A DNA stretch of 64,000 nucleotides from Spirochaeta sp. UBA5339 (GTDB taxonomy: Bacteria; Spirochaetota; Spirochaetia; DSM-2461), in assembly GCA_002408085.1 (NCBI GenBank), contig DHQL01000010.1, forward strand, positions 233,465-297,464, written 5' to 3'. Below the pieces are notes generated by a model that saw only the letters and a list, made by a program, of their open reading frames with translations, searched no databases and was not told the DNA's origin. The stretch's first letter is position 1. Each line of letters starts with the position of its first letter. Positions 52,801 to 62,068 of this stretch are shown one piece after another. A program made the position numbers and the translations under genes.

Positions 52801-53973
52801 ATGAATAAAACACAAAGCCGGAATTTGATGATCCAGACGGGTATTATCGCCCTGCTCCTGGGCCTTTTCATCTATTTCGGATACAACTATATCGACAACA
52901 TCACCAAGCGCAACATCGGTATTGGTTTCGACTTTATGAACAATACCGCCGGTTTCTCCATCAGCCAGACCCTGATATCCTATACCGAGGCGGATACCTT
53001 CGGACGGACCTTTGTGATCGGTCTGCTGAACACCCTGCTGGCCTCCTTTATCGGAGTCATTCTGGCCACAGTTCTGGGATTCATCGTTGGTCTTATGCGT
53101 ATGTCAAAGAACAAACTGATGAGTACCACCGCCCTTGTTTATGTGGAAACACTGAGAAATATCCCCCCGCTCCTCCACGTTCTGTTCTGGTACCAGGTAG
53201 TATTTCTGAATGTTCTCCCCCCCTTCAAGGAGTCCTTCAGAGTCGGTAACTGGCTCTATATCAATGTAAGAGGAATCACGATTCCCTCCTTTATCCCCCA
53301 GGACAACGCCCACAGCTATGTGGTTATGGTCTTTGTCGCCCTTGTGGCCATCGCCTACATCAGTTATGTAAAGAAAAAACTGATCTTAAGAGGTGTACAC
53401 AAGACACTCTGGCCCCTGCAGATTCTCTTTCTTCTGGTAATCGTCCTGGCAGCCTGGCTGATGAAACCCTATGACGTCATCATGCCCGAAATCACGAAAT
53501 TCAAGTTTTCCAGCGGTATGACAATCCGCCCCGAGCTCTTCTCGGTGGTTGTCGCCCTGGCAACCTATACATCCACCTATATCTCCGAGATTGTCCGCTC
53601 CTCCATCCTGTCAGTACCCAAGGGACAGCTTGAAGCGGCCAAGAGCCTCGGATTCCCCTCCTGGAGACGACTGCAGCTGATTATCATCCCCCAGGCCATG
53701 CGGACCATGATTCCTCCTGTAACCAACCAGTACCTGAACCTGATCAAAAACACCTCATTGGGTATGGCGGTGGCCTACCCCGACCTGACCTCGGTCTTTG
53801 CGGGAACCACCCTGAACCAGACCGGACGGGCCCTGGAGGTTATGTCTCTGGTTATGATCACCTACCTCACCATCAGCCTGATAACCTCGCTGCTGATGAA
53901 CTGGTACAACAACGCCATCATCAACAAGAAGGGCGATATGATCAGCAAGGAGGACATTCCCTATGACGTCTAA
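52801..53973 (+). CDS. aapQ: General L-amino-acid ABC transporter permease AapQ
   Basis: A 390-aa membrane protein, longer than common His/Glu permeases because of the AapQ-type periplasmic insert. GIGFDFMNNTAGFSISQTLI near residue 40 is the family hallmark. The coupling loop is QLEAAKSLGFPSWRRLQLIIIPQAM, followed by NQYLNLIKNTSLGMAVAYPD. It overlaps aapM by 11 bp. Confidence 0.93.
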   Translation: MNKTQSRNLMIQTGIIALLLGLFIYFGYNYIDNITKRNIGIGFDFMNNTAGFSISQTLISYTEADTFGRTFVIGLLNTLLASFIGVILATVLGFIVGLMRMSKNKLMSTTALVYVETLRNIPPLLHVLFWYQVVFLNVLPPFKESFRVGNWLYINVRGITIPSFIPQDNAHSYVVMVFVALVAIAYISYVKKKLILRGVHKTLWPLQILFLLVIVLAAWLMKPYDVIMPEITKFKFSSGMTIRPELFSVVVALATYTSTYISEIVRSSILSVPKGQLEAAKSLGFPSWRRLQLIIIPQAMRTMIPPVTNQYLNLIKNTSLGMAVAYPDLTSVFAGTTLNQTGRALEVMSLVMITYLTISLITSLLMNWYNNAIINKKGDMISKEDIPYDV

Positions 53974-55051
53974 AATCAAATCCTTCTTCCACTACCTGCG
54001 GAAGGAGTTCTTCAACACACCCTTCAACTCCATCCTGACCCTGATCATGGCCTTCCTAGTGGTCAAGGCGGGTCTCTGGTTTATCAGCTGGGCCTTTATC
54101 AATGCCGTATGGGTGGGCGACACAAGAGATGTGGCTCAGCCCGGGGGCGCCACCTGGGCCTTTATCATCAACAAGCTCCGGTTCTTTACCTTCGGTTTCT
54201 ACCCCAAGGCTGAGATCTGGCGAATCCCTGTAACGGTGATTCTGATGAGCGCCACCATGATCCCCTACTTTATGAAGCAGGTTAAGCACAAGGTGCTGAT
54301 CATGGTCGCCCAGATGATCCTCTTTCCCATAATTATCGCCGTCTTTCTGACCGGGGGAATCTTCGGAATGCCCAAGGTCTCCTCCAACGACTGGGGCGGA
54401 CTGGCCCTGACCTTTATCCTTTCGGTCACCGGCCTTCTCTACTCCTTTCCTGTAGGTATTCTGATGGCCCTGGGACGCCGGAGCAAGCTCCCTGTGATCA
54501 AGGGACTCTGCGTTGCCTATATCGAGTTTTTCAGAGGAATCCCTCTGATCACCATCCTCTTTATGTCCTCGGTAGTTGTTCCCTTCTTCCTTCCTTCAGG
54601 AGTGGCCGTCGACAAGATTATCCGTGTCATCATTGGTATGAGCATCTTCCAGTCGGCCTATCTGGCGGAGGTAATAAGAGGAGGACTCCAATCCATCGAC
54701 AAGGGACAGTATGAGGCGGCGGACGCCCTGGGATTCAAGTTCGGACTCCAATCCTACCTGATCATCATGCCCCAGGTTCTGAAGATGACCGTCTCCAATA
54801 TCGGGGGAATCTCCATCTCCTTTATCAAGGATACGACCCTGGTTCTGATCATCGGAATGTTCGACCTTCTGGGAATCGTAAGTCCCCTGGCCAGTGATTC
54901 CAACTGGCTTGGAATGGAGCCCGAAGGACTGATCTTTGCAGGTATCCTCTACTGGATCATCTGCTTCACCATTTCCAGACTCACCTACAAGCTGGAAGAG
55001 AAAGTAAACAGACTGCCTGCCACTGCAGGTGTTACAGGAGTGCCAGAATGA
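53963..55051 (+). CDS. aapM: General L-amino-acid ABC transporter permease AapM
   Basis: A 362-aa membrane protein: [23 protein letters not shown] is typical of AapM, and the coupling loop is [25 protein letters not shown], followed by [20 protein letters not shown]. It partners with AapQ and overlaps aapP by 4 bp. Confidence 0.93.
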   Translation: MTSKIKSFFHYLRKEFFNTPFNSILTLIMAFLVVKAGLWFISWAFINAVWVGDTRDVAQPGGATWAFIINKLRFFTFGFYPKAEIWRIPVTVILMSATMIPYFMKQVKHKVLIMVAQMILFPIIIAVFLTGGIFGMPKVSSNDWGGLALTFILSVTGLLYSFPVGILMALGRRSKLPVIKGLCVAYIEFFRGIPLITILFMSSVVVPFFLPSGVAVDKIIRVIIGMSIFQSAYLAEVIRGGLQSIDKGQYEAADALGFKFGLQSYLIIMPQVLKMTVSNIGGISISFIKDTTLVLIIGMFDLLGIVSPLASDSNWLGMEPEGLIFAGILYWIICFTISRLTYKLEEKVNRLPATAGVTGVPE

Positions 55052-55833
55052 CCGACACTATTGAAAAACCGGCTGAAGCCGAAGCAAAAGAGGGAGACTA
55101 CATCATCTCCATAGATAATCTGAACAAGTGGTACGATGAGTTCCATGTTCTTACCGATGTAAACCTGAAGGTTGCCCAGGGAGAGAAGATCGTAATCTGC
55201 GGTCCCTCGGGCTCGGGAAAGTCCACACTGATCCGCTGCATCAACCGTCTGGAGAAACACCAGAAGGGCAGCATCAATGTGATGGGCCATGAGCTGACCG
55301 AGAATACAAAGGACGTTTCGGCCATCAGACGTGAGGTGGGAATGGTGTTCCAGAGCTTCAACCTCTTCCCCCATCTGACCATCCTCCAGAACCTTACCCT
55401 CGCCCCAATCTGGCTGCGTAAGATCTCACAGAAAGAGGCGGACAAGCTGGCCTGGAAGTACCTGAAGAGGGTAAACATCGCCGAGCACGCCTACAAGTTC
55501 CCCTCACAGCTTTCAGGTGGTCAACAGCAGAGAGCGGCCATTGCCCGGAGTCTCTGCATGCAGCCCAAGATCATGCTCTTCGATGAGCCCACATCGGCCC
55601 TTGACCCTGAGATGGTAAACGAGGTTCTTGATGTAATGGTCACCCTTGCTGAAGAGGGAATGACCATGCTCTGCGTTACCCACGAGATGGGATTCGCCCG
55701 CCGTGTTGCGGACCACGTCATCTTTATGGATGAAGGAAGAATTGTTGAGAGACAGGTTCCCGAGAAGTTCTTCTCCAATCCTGAGAATGACAGGACCAGG
55801 GAGTTCCTGAAGCAGATCCACGCCATTTCATAA
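55048..55833 (+). CDS. aapP: General L-amino-acid ABC transporter ATPase AapP
   Basis: A 261-aa polar-amino-acid-type ATPase. Walker A is GPSGSGKST, the signature LSGGQQQR, Walker [15 protein letters not shown], and the H-loop VTHEMGF. N-terminal [18 protein letters not shown] is typical of GlnQ/AapP. Last gene of the operon, followed by a strong terminator. Confidence 0.94.
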   Translation: MTDTIEKPAEAEAKEGDYIISIDNLNKWYDEFHVLTDVNLKVAQGEKIVICGPSGSGKSTLIRCINRLEKHQKGSINVMGHELTENTKDVSAIRREVGMVFQSFNLFPHLTILQNLTLAPIWLRKISQKEADKLAWKYLKRVNIAEHAYKFPSQLSGGQQQRAAIARSLCMQPKIMLFDEPTSALDPEMVNEVLDVMVTLAEEGMTMLCVTHEMGFARRVADHVIFMDEGRIVERQVPEKFFSNPENDRTREFLKQIHAIS

Positions 55834-55908
55834 AAAACCGGTGCCGGCCGTTTTTGATTGGCCTGCATCAGAGTGGTTCACCCTGAATCAGTGAAAATCT
55901 GAATATCA

Positions 55909-55940
55909 AGCCCGGCAGCAGTGCCGGGCTTTCTGTTTTA
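55909..55940 (+). terminator. Rho-independent terminator after aapP
   Basis: AGCCCGGCA-GCAG-TGCCGGGCT is a 9-bp stem with a 4-nt loop followed by TTCTGTTTTA. Confidence 0.85.
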
Positions 55941-55971
55941 TCTGTATACTGTTGAAATAAAGGAGCCATAT

Positions 55972-56610
55972 ATGAGTCTGTTATCCATACTCAGCTTTTC
56001 CGCCGCCATGTTCCTTCTGGCGGTCACCCCGGGGCCGGGAGTCTTTACCGTTCTGGGGCGGACCCTGAAGTCGGGGTTCAGAAAGACCCTCTTCACCACC
56101 GCCGGTATTATCACAGGAGACCTTGTCTACCTGAGCTTTGCCTTAAGCGGCCTGACCTGGCTGGCCCGGAACGCCCAGTGGATCTTTACAGCGGTAAGGG
56201 TTGCCGGGGGGATCTATCTGATCTACCTGGGAATCAGAAGCATCCTCGCCTCCCCCAACCGGCCTGAAAAGGACAGTGAATCGGCCCCTTCAAACGAAGC
56301 CGCTCCCGAAAAAACAATCCACCCCGCCGCCTGCTATATGGAGGGACTCCTTATCACCATCTCCAACCCCAAGGCCATCCTCTTCTACTGCAGCTTCCTT
56401 CCGGCCTTTATCAACCTCCAGGCCCTGGGACTCAGGGACATCCTGACGGTAGCCCTGATTGTCAGCGCCACCCTGGCCGTTGTAATGAGCGCCTACTCCC
56501 TTTTGGCCGAACACACAGGCAGACGCCTGGGCCGGGGATCGGGCATACTGAACAAGTCCGCCGGCGCCCTGATGATCACCGCCGGTTCGGTGCTGGCCCT
56601 GAAGCGCTGA
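55972..56610 (+). CDS. LysE/RhtB-family amino-acid exporter
   Basis: The ATG at 55972 (AAAGGAG SD) gives 212 aa; the longer frame starts inside the terminator. Six hydrophobic segments are present. The family motif is FLLAVTPGPGVFTVLGRTL at the N-terminus and GLLITISNPKAILFYCSFLPAF in the middle. It exports an amino acid or homoserine lactone; adjacent to an amino-acid importer, it may act as an overflow valve. Confidence 0.9.
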   Translation: MSLLSILSFSAAMFLLAVTPGPGVFTVLGRTLKSGFRKTLFTTAGIITGDLVYLSFALSGLTWLARNAQWIFTAVRVAGGIYLIYLGIRSILASPNRPEKDSESAPSNEAAPEKTIHPAACYMEGLLITISNPKAILFYCSFLPAFINLQALGLRDILTVALIVSATLAVVMSAYSLLAEHTGRRLGRGSGILNKSAGALMITAGSVLALKR

Positions 56611-56671
56611 CCCGGCCGCCTCTCCGGCCGCCCGTCCAGCCGCCGCCCTGCTCCATCGGCGCCCCGGCAGC

Positions 56672-56700
56672 TTGCTCCCTGCGCACCGGGGCTGTATAAT
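56672..56700 (+). promoter_or_regulatory. Promoter placing the start site at the ttcA-like ATG
   Basis: TTGCTC (56672-56677), 17 nt, and a perfect TATAAT (56695-56700). Transcription would begin near 56707, which is the A of the start codon, so the mRNA is probably leaderless. No SD precedes that ATG. Confidence 0.6.
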
Positions 56701-56706
56701 CGGCCC

Positions 56707-57468
56707 ATGGCAAAAGACACAAAGGGCCTGCTCTCCAAACGGCTGAGCCGGGCCATAATGGAATTCGACCTTATAAAACCCCATGACAGGGTCCTGATCG
56801 CCCTGTCGGGAGGCAAAGACTCCCTGGTGATGACCTGGCTTTTGAACCGGATGTCAGCCTCCTTCCCCATACCCTTTACGGTCCACGCCCTCCATGTAAA
56901 GTCTGAGGTTCATCCCCCCACCCTGGCGCCGGCCCTGGATGAGATGATGACAAGCTGGAACGTCCCCCACACCATTCTGGACAGGGAGCTGAAGAGTTCC
57001 CTCCGCCCGGGGCAGGAACTGAACTGCTTTATCTGCGCCAAAAAACGGCGGGAGTCCCTGTTGAAGTTCGCCAAAGAGGGTGGTTACAACGCCATCGCTC
57101 TGGGCCACCATATGGATGACCTCCTCCAGACCCTGGTGATGAATATGAGCTGGCAGGGAGAGCTGGCCGCCATGCCCCCGAAACTGGAATATGAGAAGGA
57201 CCTGACAATGATCCGTCCCTTAAGCCTGATTCAGGAGCACCATATAAAGCGTTTTGTGACTGAGTCGGAGTGGGAGATTCCCGCCAAGCACTGCCCCTAT
57301 GAGGGAGAGAGCCGCCGCAAGTGGGCCGCGGGGATTGTGGAGGAGATGACAGAGGGCAAAGACAGCCGGAAGTACAACCTCTTCAACTCCCTGAGAAATA
57401 TCAAAGAGGATCTTCTGCCGCCGGCACTTGGTCCGGCTTCTGACCAGGCACCGGACTCCGGAAACTAG
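56707..57468 (+). CDS. TtcA-like tRNA 2-thiolation ATP-pyrophosphatase
   Basis: A 253-aa PP-loop enzyme. SGGKDS (34-39) binds ATP, and CFICAKKRRESLLKFA holds the CxxC pair that coordinates the 4Fe-4S cluster; GHHMDDLLQTLVMNM is the next conserved block. This fits TtcA (2-thiocytidine at tRNA position 32) or the TtuA-like relatives. There is no ribosome-binding site, consistent with a leaderless transcript. Its 3' end overlaps the convergent ArsR gene by 4 bp. Confidence 0.85.
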   Translation: MAKDTKGLLSKRLSRAIMEFDLIKPHDRVLIALSGGKDSLVMTWLLNRMSASFPIPFTVHALHVKSEVHPPTLAPALDEMMTSWNVPHTILDRELKSSLRPGQELNCFICAKKRRESLLKFAKEGGYNAIALGHHMDDLLQTLVMNMSWQGELAAMPPKLEYEKDLTMIRPLSLIQEHHIKRFVTESEWEIPAKHCPYEGESRRKWAAGIVEEMTEGKDSRKYNLFNSLRNIKEDLLPPALGPASDQAPDSGN

Positions 57469-57803
57469 ACTTTTACCACCGAACAGCTGTTCCGGTCGCT
57501 CACCGCAATGACCTTCCGGTCCGCATCGATCTGCGCGGAGTCATCGATAAAGGCAAGGCTGCTTCTGATAAACTTCTCCGCCTCAGGTCCGGCAATGTAG
57601 TACTCAATCCACTTCCCGTCCTTCCTCTGATCGATCAGCTGTGCATTCTTCAGTATCTTCAGATGGTTTGAGAGGGTGCCCCCGGCAATATCCAGCACCG
57701 AAAGGAGCTGGCAGACGCAGAGCGGTCCCTCCAGAAGCATTATGCAGATGCGGAAGCGGTTGGCCTCACCAAGGGCCTTCATTTTGTTTACCAGAGCATT
57801 CAT
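57465..57803 (-). CDS. ArsR-family repressor, probable regulator of the DUF318 permease
   Basis: A 112-aa winged-helix protein: MKALGEANRFRICIMLLEGPLCVCQLLSVLDIAGGTLSNHLK has the ArsR-type CVC in the metal-binding helix. The wing is DQRKDGKWIEYYIA. A further Cys (RNSCSVV) is at the C-terminus, as in As(III) sensors. It diverges from the permease gene across 85 bp that hold a short palindrome. Confidence 0.9.
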   Translation of the reverse strand: MNALVNKMKALGEANRFRICIMLLEGPLCVCQLLSVLDIAGGTLSNHLKILKNAQLIDQRKDGKWIEYYIAGPEAEKFIRSSLAFIDDSAQIDADRKVIAVSDRNSCSVVKV

Positions 57804-57854
57804 AGTCTCAAAAATAGCAGATCACCCTTGTCAAAGCAAGCTCATATTGATACA

Positions 57855-57864
57855 TTTAGCTAAA
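57855..57864. promoter_or_regulatory. Candidate ArsR operator between arsR and permease
   Basis: TTTAGCTAAA is a perfect 10-bp palindrome, with GATAC and CATC loosely symmetric around it, 24 bp before the permease ATG. Confidence 0.45.
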
Positions 57865-57888
57865 CATCGAAATATCCAGGGAGTAGAA

Positions 57889-59064
57889 ATGTCAATTTTT
57901 ACAAAACTTGCCGATCTTATAGCCTTTAACCTCTTCAAACTTGACCCCGCGTCCAAGCTGGGCGACGCCGTCCACTTCTTTATCGAGGACACCACCAAGA
58001 TCTACGTTCTTCTCCTTGTAATGATCTACCTGATCGCCCTGGCCCGGGCCGCCGTGGACACGGAGCTCATCAGAACCTACCTGCAGGGTAAGAAGAGAGG
58101 GGTCGCCTATGTGCTGGCCTCGGTCTTCGGCGCCGTCACCCCCTTCTGCTCCTGCTCCAGCATCCCCCTCTTTCTGGGATTCACCTCCGCCCGCATTCCC
58201 TTAGGGATAACCATGGCCTTTCTGATCACCTCCCCCATGATCAATGAGGTGGCGGTCATCCTCCTGGGCTCCATGCTGGGTCTTAAGTTTATGATCATCT
58301 ATGTAATAACAGGAATCGTCGCCGGTATCCTCGGCGGCTTCTTTATAGACAGGATCGGAGCGGAAAAGCACCTGAGCCCCCTGGGTCAGCAGGCCGCCGA
58401 TGCCGCAGCCGCCAAGGCCTCGGCATCCGAAAACAAAGCTCCCGCCAAAGTAAAACCCGCCGCAGGATTCTCTGTGGCAAAAGTCTCCCTGGCTGCCGCA
58501 CCCTCGGCCACAGCCGCACCCGCTGCCTCGACCGGAGCCTGCTGCTCAACCTCAACTGCATCATCCGTCTCTGCTGCATCTGCACCGGCCGCTCCTGTCT
58601 GCGCCTGCAAAGCGGGAAATCCTGAGAAGGAGAAGAAGGCAAAACTGACCTTCGCCGACCGCCACGACTTTGCCAAAAACGAGGTCAAGGAGATCTTCCA
58701 CCGGGTCTGGAAGTGGGTTCTTATCGGTGTGGGCCTCGGCGCCGGACTCCATGGCTTTGTTCCCGAGAACTTTATCGCTGACTTTCTGGGCGAAGGCAGC
58801 TGGTGGACCGTACCCGGTGCGGTACTGGTGGGAATCCCCCTCTACGCCAACGCCAGCGGTGTTATCCCTGTAGCCCAGACCCTGATGGCCAAGGGCCTCC
58901 CCGTAGGAACCACCCTGGCCTTTATGATGAGTGTTGTTGCCGCCAGCTTCCCCGAGTTTATGATGCTGAAACAGGTGATGAAACCGAAACTCCTTGTGCT
59001 CTTCTTCTGTATGCTTCTGGTCTTCTTCACCGCAACCGGCTGGCTGTTCAATATAGTGTATTAA
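57889..59064 (+). CDS. DUF318/UPF0718 (ArsP_1-type) permease with Ala/Cys-rich linker
   Basis: The ATG at 57889 (GGGAG SD) gives 391 aa. Two blocks of four hydrophobic segments flank a cytoplasmic stretch. The family hallmark TPFCSCSSIPLFLGFTSARIP is present in block one, and PLYANASGVIPVAQTLMAKG in block two. The central stretch (about residues 165-245) is almost all Ala/Ser/Pro/Lys with Cys in GACCSTS and VCACKAG, unlike its relatives. ArsP members export organoarsenicals or other metalloid compounds. It is divergent from arsR and followed by a mini-thioredoxin. Confidence 0.88.
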   Translation: MSIFTKLADLIAFNLFKLDPASKLGDAVHFFIEDTTKIYVLLLVMIYLIALARAAVDTELIRTYLQGKKRGVAYVLASVFGAVTPFCSCSSIPLFLGFTSARIPLGITMAFLITSPMINEVAVILLGSMLGLKFMIIYVITGIVAGILGGFFIDRIGAEKHLSPLGQQAADAAAAKASASENKAPAKVKPAAGFSVAKVSLAAAPSATAAPAASTGACCSTSTASSVSAASAPAAPVCACKAGNPEKEKKAKLTFADRHDFAKNEVKEIFHRVWKWVLIGVGLGAGLHGFVPENFIADFLGEGSWWTVPGAVLVGIPLYANASGVIPVAQTLMAKGLPVGTTLAFMMSVVAASFPEFMMLKQVMKPKLLVLFFCMLLVFFTATGWLFNIVY

Positions 59065-59145
59065 GACGGGATCTCCTGCGCAGGAGGCCCCTGCCGTTAA
59101 GGCAGCCGAGCCCCGGCGGACAATCCCCGAATAAGGAAGGTAAAT

Positions 59146-59376
59146 ATGAAAATTGAAGTACTGGGCTCTGGATGCGCCCGCTGCAAGGCCCTTGAAAAGA
59201 ACACAAAAGAGGCCGTTGCCTCAGCCGGTATCGACGCGGAAGTTGTGAAGGTGGAAGACATGCAGGCCATTCTGGCCTATGAAATCATGTCCACCCCCGC
59301 CATCGCCGTGGACGGAAAGGTCGTCAGCACAGGCAAGCTTCTCAAGCCTGAAGAGATCGTTCCCCTTCTCTCCTGA
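59146..59376 (+). CDS. Small redox-active thioredoxin-like protein
   Basis: A 76-aa protein with CARC in VLGSGCARCKALEKNTKEAV at residue 10 and cis-Pro region MSTPAIAVDGKVV, the 'redox-active disulfide protein 2' group often found after DUF318 permeases. It probably keeps the permease's Cys residues or its substrate reduced. SD GGAAGG; 81 bp after the permease. Confidence 0.9.
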   Translation: MKIEVLGSGCARCKALEKNTKEAVASAGIDAEVVKVEDMQAILAYEIMSTPAIAVDGKVVSTGKLLKPEEIVPLLS

Positions 59377-59401
59377 ACCTGCAGCCCCCTATAAAACAAA
59401 A

Positions 59402-59437
59402 GACCCCGGTTTTTGCACAGCCACAAACACCGGGGTC
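59402..59437 (+). terminator. Hairpin after the thioredoxin-like gene
   Basis: GACCCCGGT and ACCGGGGTC form a 9-bp perfect stem with an 18-nt loop, directly followed by a 9-bp tandem repeat rather than a T-run. A AAAACAAAA stretch lies just before the stem, giving a T-run on the minus strand for manC transcripts. Confidence 0.65.
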
Positions 59438-59500
59438 GATCCATAAGATCCATAAGATCCATAAGATCCATAAGATCCATAAGATCCATAAGATCAATAA
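59438..59500 (+). repeat. 9-bp tandem repeat (GATCCATAA, six perfect copies + one variant)
   Basis: The unit GATCCATAA occurs six times without change, then once as GATCAATAA, over 63 bp. It lies between the terminator and the manC stop codon (18 bp further). Nine is a multiple of three, and the minus-strand frame would read a Met-Asp-Leu repeat, but no gene there is credible. It is a potential variable-number locus. Confidence 0.9.
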
Positions 59501-59518
59501 GATCTATCTGTAAGATAT

Positions 59519-60568
59519 CTAATCCAGACTCAAAGCCGCATCCTTAACAAGCTGGCTCTCGCCCTTCCTGCACACCAGGGCCTTTCCGTTCTTGATCACC
59601 ACAATCAGATCCTCAACACCGCAGAGGGCCACGGGAATATCGGAGTATACAAAGTTCCCCTCCCCTGTGGAAAACACAGGCTGTTCGGGCTCGGGGTTAA
59701 GGTCGGCAATCACGTCCCAGCTTCCCACATCGTTCCAGTCAAAACCGGAGCGGACCATGGCGATCCTGGAGCTCTTCTCCATCAGGGCATAGTCCACGGA
59801 CTCCCTGGGCAGCCCTGCATAGAGAGACGTCAGATCAGCATCGGGCATCACAACGGTCACAGCGTCCTCAACCCTGGCTGCAGGACAGCTCAGTGAGGGC
59901 TGAAAGGGGTTAATCATCTCAGGGGTTCCGGCCAGCATCTCAGATTCAAATACGCTTAGCTTGTAGGTGAACATCCCCGAGTTCCACAGGTAGTTGCCTG
60001 CGGCAAGAAACTTCCGGGCCGTTACCCCATCGGGTTTCTCCTTGAAGGAGGTCACTTTATAACCGGGAGCATCCGCCTCTCCGGCCTCAATATATCCGTA
60101 TCCTGTGGAGGGAAAGGAGGGCTCAATACCGTAGACAACAAGGTTGTCCCGCGAAGCCAGAACAGAGGCATCCTCCACATCCTTTTTAAAAGCGGCAACA
60201 TCCTCAATCAGATGGTCTGCAGCCAGCACAAGAACAGAGGCATCCCCGCCGTTCTCCTTCAGCCATGCTGCCGCATAGGCCAGGGCCGGAGCGGTATTCC
60301 TTGCCTCGGGTTCCGCCAGAAGGACCAGCTTTGAGCGCACCTCTTCAGGAAGAACCCTGCTGTCCTCCAGGGCCGCCTGTACATGGTCCTTATGGGTCAC
60401 AACAAGGATCTTTCCTTTGATCCCCAGAGACGCCGCACGCTTGACGGTTCCTCCAAAAAGGGAGTCCTTTCCCTGTACCGTCATAAACTGCTTGGGTTTA
60501 CTGTTATTGGAAGCGGGCCACAGTCTTTTACCTGCGCCACCGGCCATAATTACCACATGATCTACCAC
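59519..60568 (-). CDS. manC: Mannose-1-phosphate guanylyltransferase
   Basis: A 349-aa nucleotidyltransferase starting with GTG (SD GGAGGA). The activation loop is MAGGAGKRLWPASNNSKPKQF, with ARNTAPALAYAAAWL and LAADHLIEDVAAF as the metal/base sites and FKEKPD in the sugar site. SVDYALMEKSSRIAMV and FDWNDVGSWD are typical GMP motifs. It makes GDP-mannose for surface glycans. It lacks the isomerase half of bifunctional enzymes. Confidence 0.93.
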   Translation of the reverse strand: MVDHVVIMAGGAGKRLWPASNNSKPKQFMTVQGKDSLFGGTVKRAASLGIKGKILVVTHKDHVQAALEDSRVLPEEVRSKLVLLAEPEARNTAPALAYAAAWLKENGGDASVLVLAADHLIEDVAAFKKDVEDASVLASRDNLVVYGIEPSFPSTGYGYIEAGEADAPGYKVTSFKEKPDGVTARKFLAAGNYLWNSGMFTYKLSVFESEMLAGTPEMINPFQPSLSCPAARVEDAVTVVMPDADLTSLYAGLPRESVDYALMEKSSRIAMVRSGFDWNDVGSWDVIADLNPEPEQPVFSTGEGNFVYSDIPVALCGVEDLIVVIKNGKALVCRKGESQLVKDAALSLD

Positions 60569-60692
60569 AAATCTCCTCCCACAACGTTATGACCGAAAAA
60601 GCGCAATTAAAACCGCTGTTCTCCGGCTCGACTAATTAGATATTACATAATAAACTGACAAAAGTCACTTAAGAGTTTACAGGAGTCTATAT

Positions 60693-61775
60693 ATGGCCTT
60701 TACACTAGCAATTAACCCCTGGGTTTATGTCGGCAAATTCGATGGAAATTGGTCCGGCGATTTTATAGAACAGGAGCACCTGAGCATCGAAGAGGAAGCA
60801 GCCCTCAGCACAGAAGAACTTGAAGCTCTTCACGCAAAAAGAAACTCCTTCCCCGACCTCCCCCTGGTCAACTACACCAGCCAGTACGGTCTGGGATGTT
60901 TTGAAGGCGCCAAGGCCTACCCCCAGAAAGACGGAGGCATGAAGGTCTTCCGCCCCGAAGAGAACGCCGCCCGTATGGCCAAGTCCATGATCGGTCTCGG
61001 TATGCCCGGTGTGGACGAAGAGCTCTGTGTTAAAGCCATGCTGGGAACAGTAAAGCGCAACGATGACCTGGGCTTTACAGTCAAATACGACCCCGAGTGG
61101 GAGAAGGACAACTTCCTGAGCGCTTCGGCCATCTATATCCGCCCCTTCAGCTGGGCTGAACCCGGCATCGGCGTAAACCTCTCCAAAAATCCCTGGGTCG
61201 TTGTGATCAACACCCCTGTCTCCGCCTACTTCTCGGGAGACAACTTCAACGCCTGCACCACAGACATGGTCAGAGCCACTCCCAAGGGTACAGGCTGGAT
61301 CAAGTGCGATGCCAACTACGTTATCCCCACCCTGGCCAAGACCAAGGCGGTCCAGGCCGGTTTTATGGAAGCCATCTTCCTGGATGCCATCGAAAAGAAG
61401 TACGTTGAAGAGGGCTCGTCCTGCAACTTCTTCGCCCTTTTAAAAGACGGCACACTGGTCACACCCGAACTGGGCGACACCATCCTCCCGGGAATCACCA
61501 GAAAGAGCATCATCACCCTGGCAAAGGACAGAGGCATCAAGGTGGAAGAGCGCAAGCTCCCCCTCTCAGAAGTCCTTGCTGAAGCCAAAGAGTGTTTCGT
61601 ATCGGGAACAGCTGCGGGAATCACTCCCATCACCAGCCTGACCCACGAAGGCGATAAGACTGTCTTCGGCGACGGCAAGCCCGGCGAAACCTCTATGAGC
61701 CTGCTGAAGGAACTCAAAGGCATTCAGTACGGCGTGGTGGAAGACCGCTACGGCTGGATGGTCTCTGTAGACTGA
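60693..61775 (+). CDS. ilvE: Branched-chain amino-acid aminotransferase
   Basis: A 360-aa fold-type IV PLP enzyme of the longer (eukaryote-like) type. LGCFEGAKAY, PFSWAEPGIGVN and the PLP lysine region GWIKCDANYVIPTLAKTKA are present; EEGSSCNFFALL and LPGITRKSIITLA complete the pattern. It transaminates Leu, Ile and Val. Monocistronic, with SD CAGGAG and a clear terminator. Confidence 0.92.
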   Translation: MAFTLAINPWVYVGKFDGNWSGDFIEQEHLSIEEEAALSTEELEALHAKRNSFPDLPLVNYTSQYGLGCFEGAKAYPQKDGGMKVFRPEENAARMAKSMIGLGMPGVDEELCVKAMLGTVKRNDDLGFTVKYDPEWEKDNFLSASAIYIRPFSWAEPGIGVNLSKNPWVVVINTPVSAYFSGDNFNACTTDMVRATPKGTGWIKCDANYVIPTLAKTKAVQAGFMEAIFLDAIEKKYVEEGSSCNFFALLKDGTLVTPELGDTILPGITRKSIITLAKDRGIKVEERKLPLSEVLAEAKECFVSGTAAGITPITSLTHEGDKTVFGDGKPGETSMSLLKELKGIQYGVVEDRYGWMVSVD

Positions 61776-61799
61776 AGCAGATAATCTAAAAGAGTATCA

Positions 61800-61834
61800 G
61801 GGAAGCACTGCAGCTGCGGGAGCTTCCCTTTTTT
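61800..61834 (+). terminator. Rho-independent terminator after ilvE
   Basis: GGGAAGC (61800-61806) and GCTTCCC (61822-61828) form a stem with CAGCTG inside the loop, followed by TTTTTTGTTT. Confidence 0.85.
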
Positions 61835-61859
61835 GTTTATAAGAGTTTGATGGGCGTCT

Positions 61860-61975
61860 CTCTTCCCCCTACGGGGAAAGAGCCGTGCTATGCGCTGGTT
61901 CCGTCTTAATCCTGTCGGATTAAGACCGCCTTTGGCGCAGCTCCTATCACTGACGCGGGGATTTCCCGTTAGTGA
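61860..61975. repeat. Multi-hairpin intergenic element
   Basis: Four stems follow each other: CTCTTCCCC/GGGGAAAGAG (61860-61882, one bulge), GTCTTAATCC-TGTC-GGATTAAGAC (61903-61926, perfect), CGCC-TTT-GGCG (61927-61937) and TCACTGACG with an imperfect partner ending TTAGTGA (61947-61975). No frame codes here. It looks like a dispersed palindromic element or a structured RNA; only one copy is in the window. Confidence 0.55.
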
Positions 61976-62068
61976 AAGACCAGTTCCCCCACCCCATGAT
62001 TCCTCCCTAAAGATAAAATAGAAAGACAATTCCAATTCTGCATGTTAGGGTATATGAACGAGTATCAT

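Noticed and set aside
59277..59489. Minus-strand frame encoding Met-Asp-Leu repeats
   Set aside because: It is only the translation of the 9-bp tandem repeat and terminator; no start signal or homology.
59438..59500. Possible CRISPR array
   Set aside because: Units are 9 bp and contiguous with no spacers; there are no cas genes in the window.
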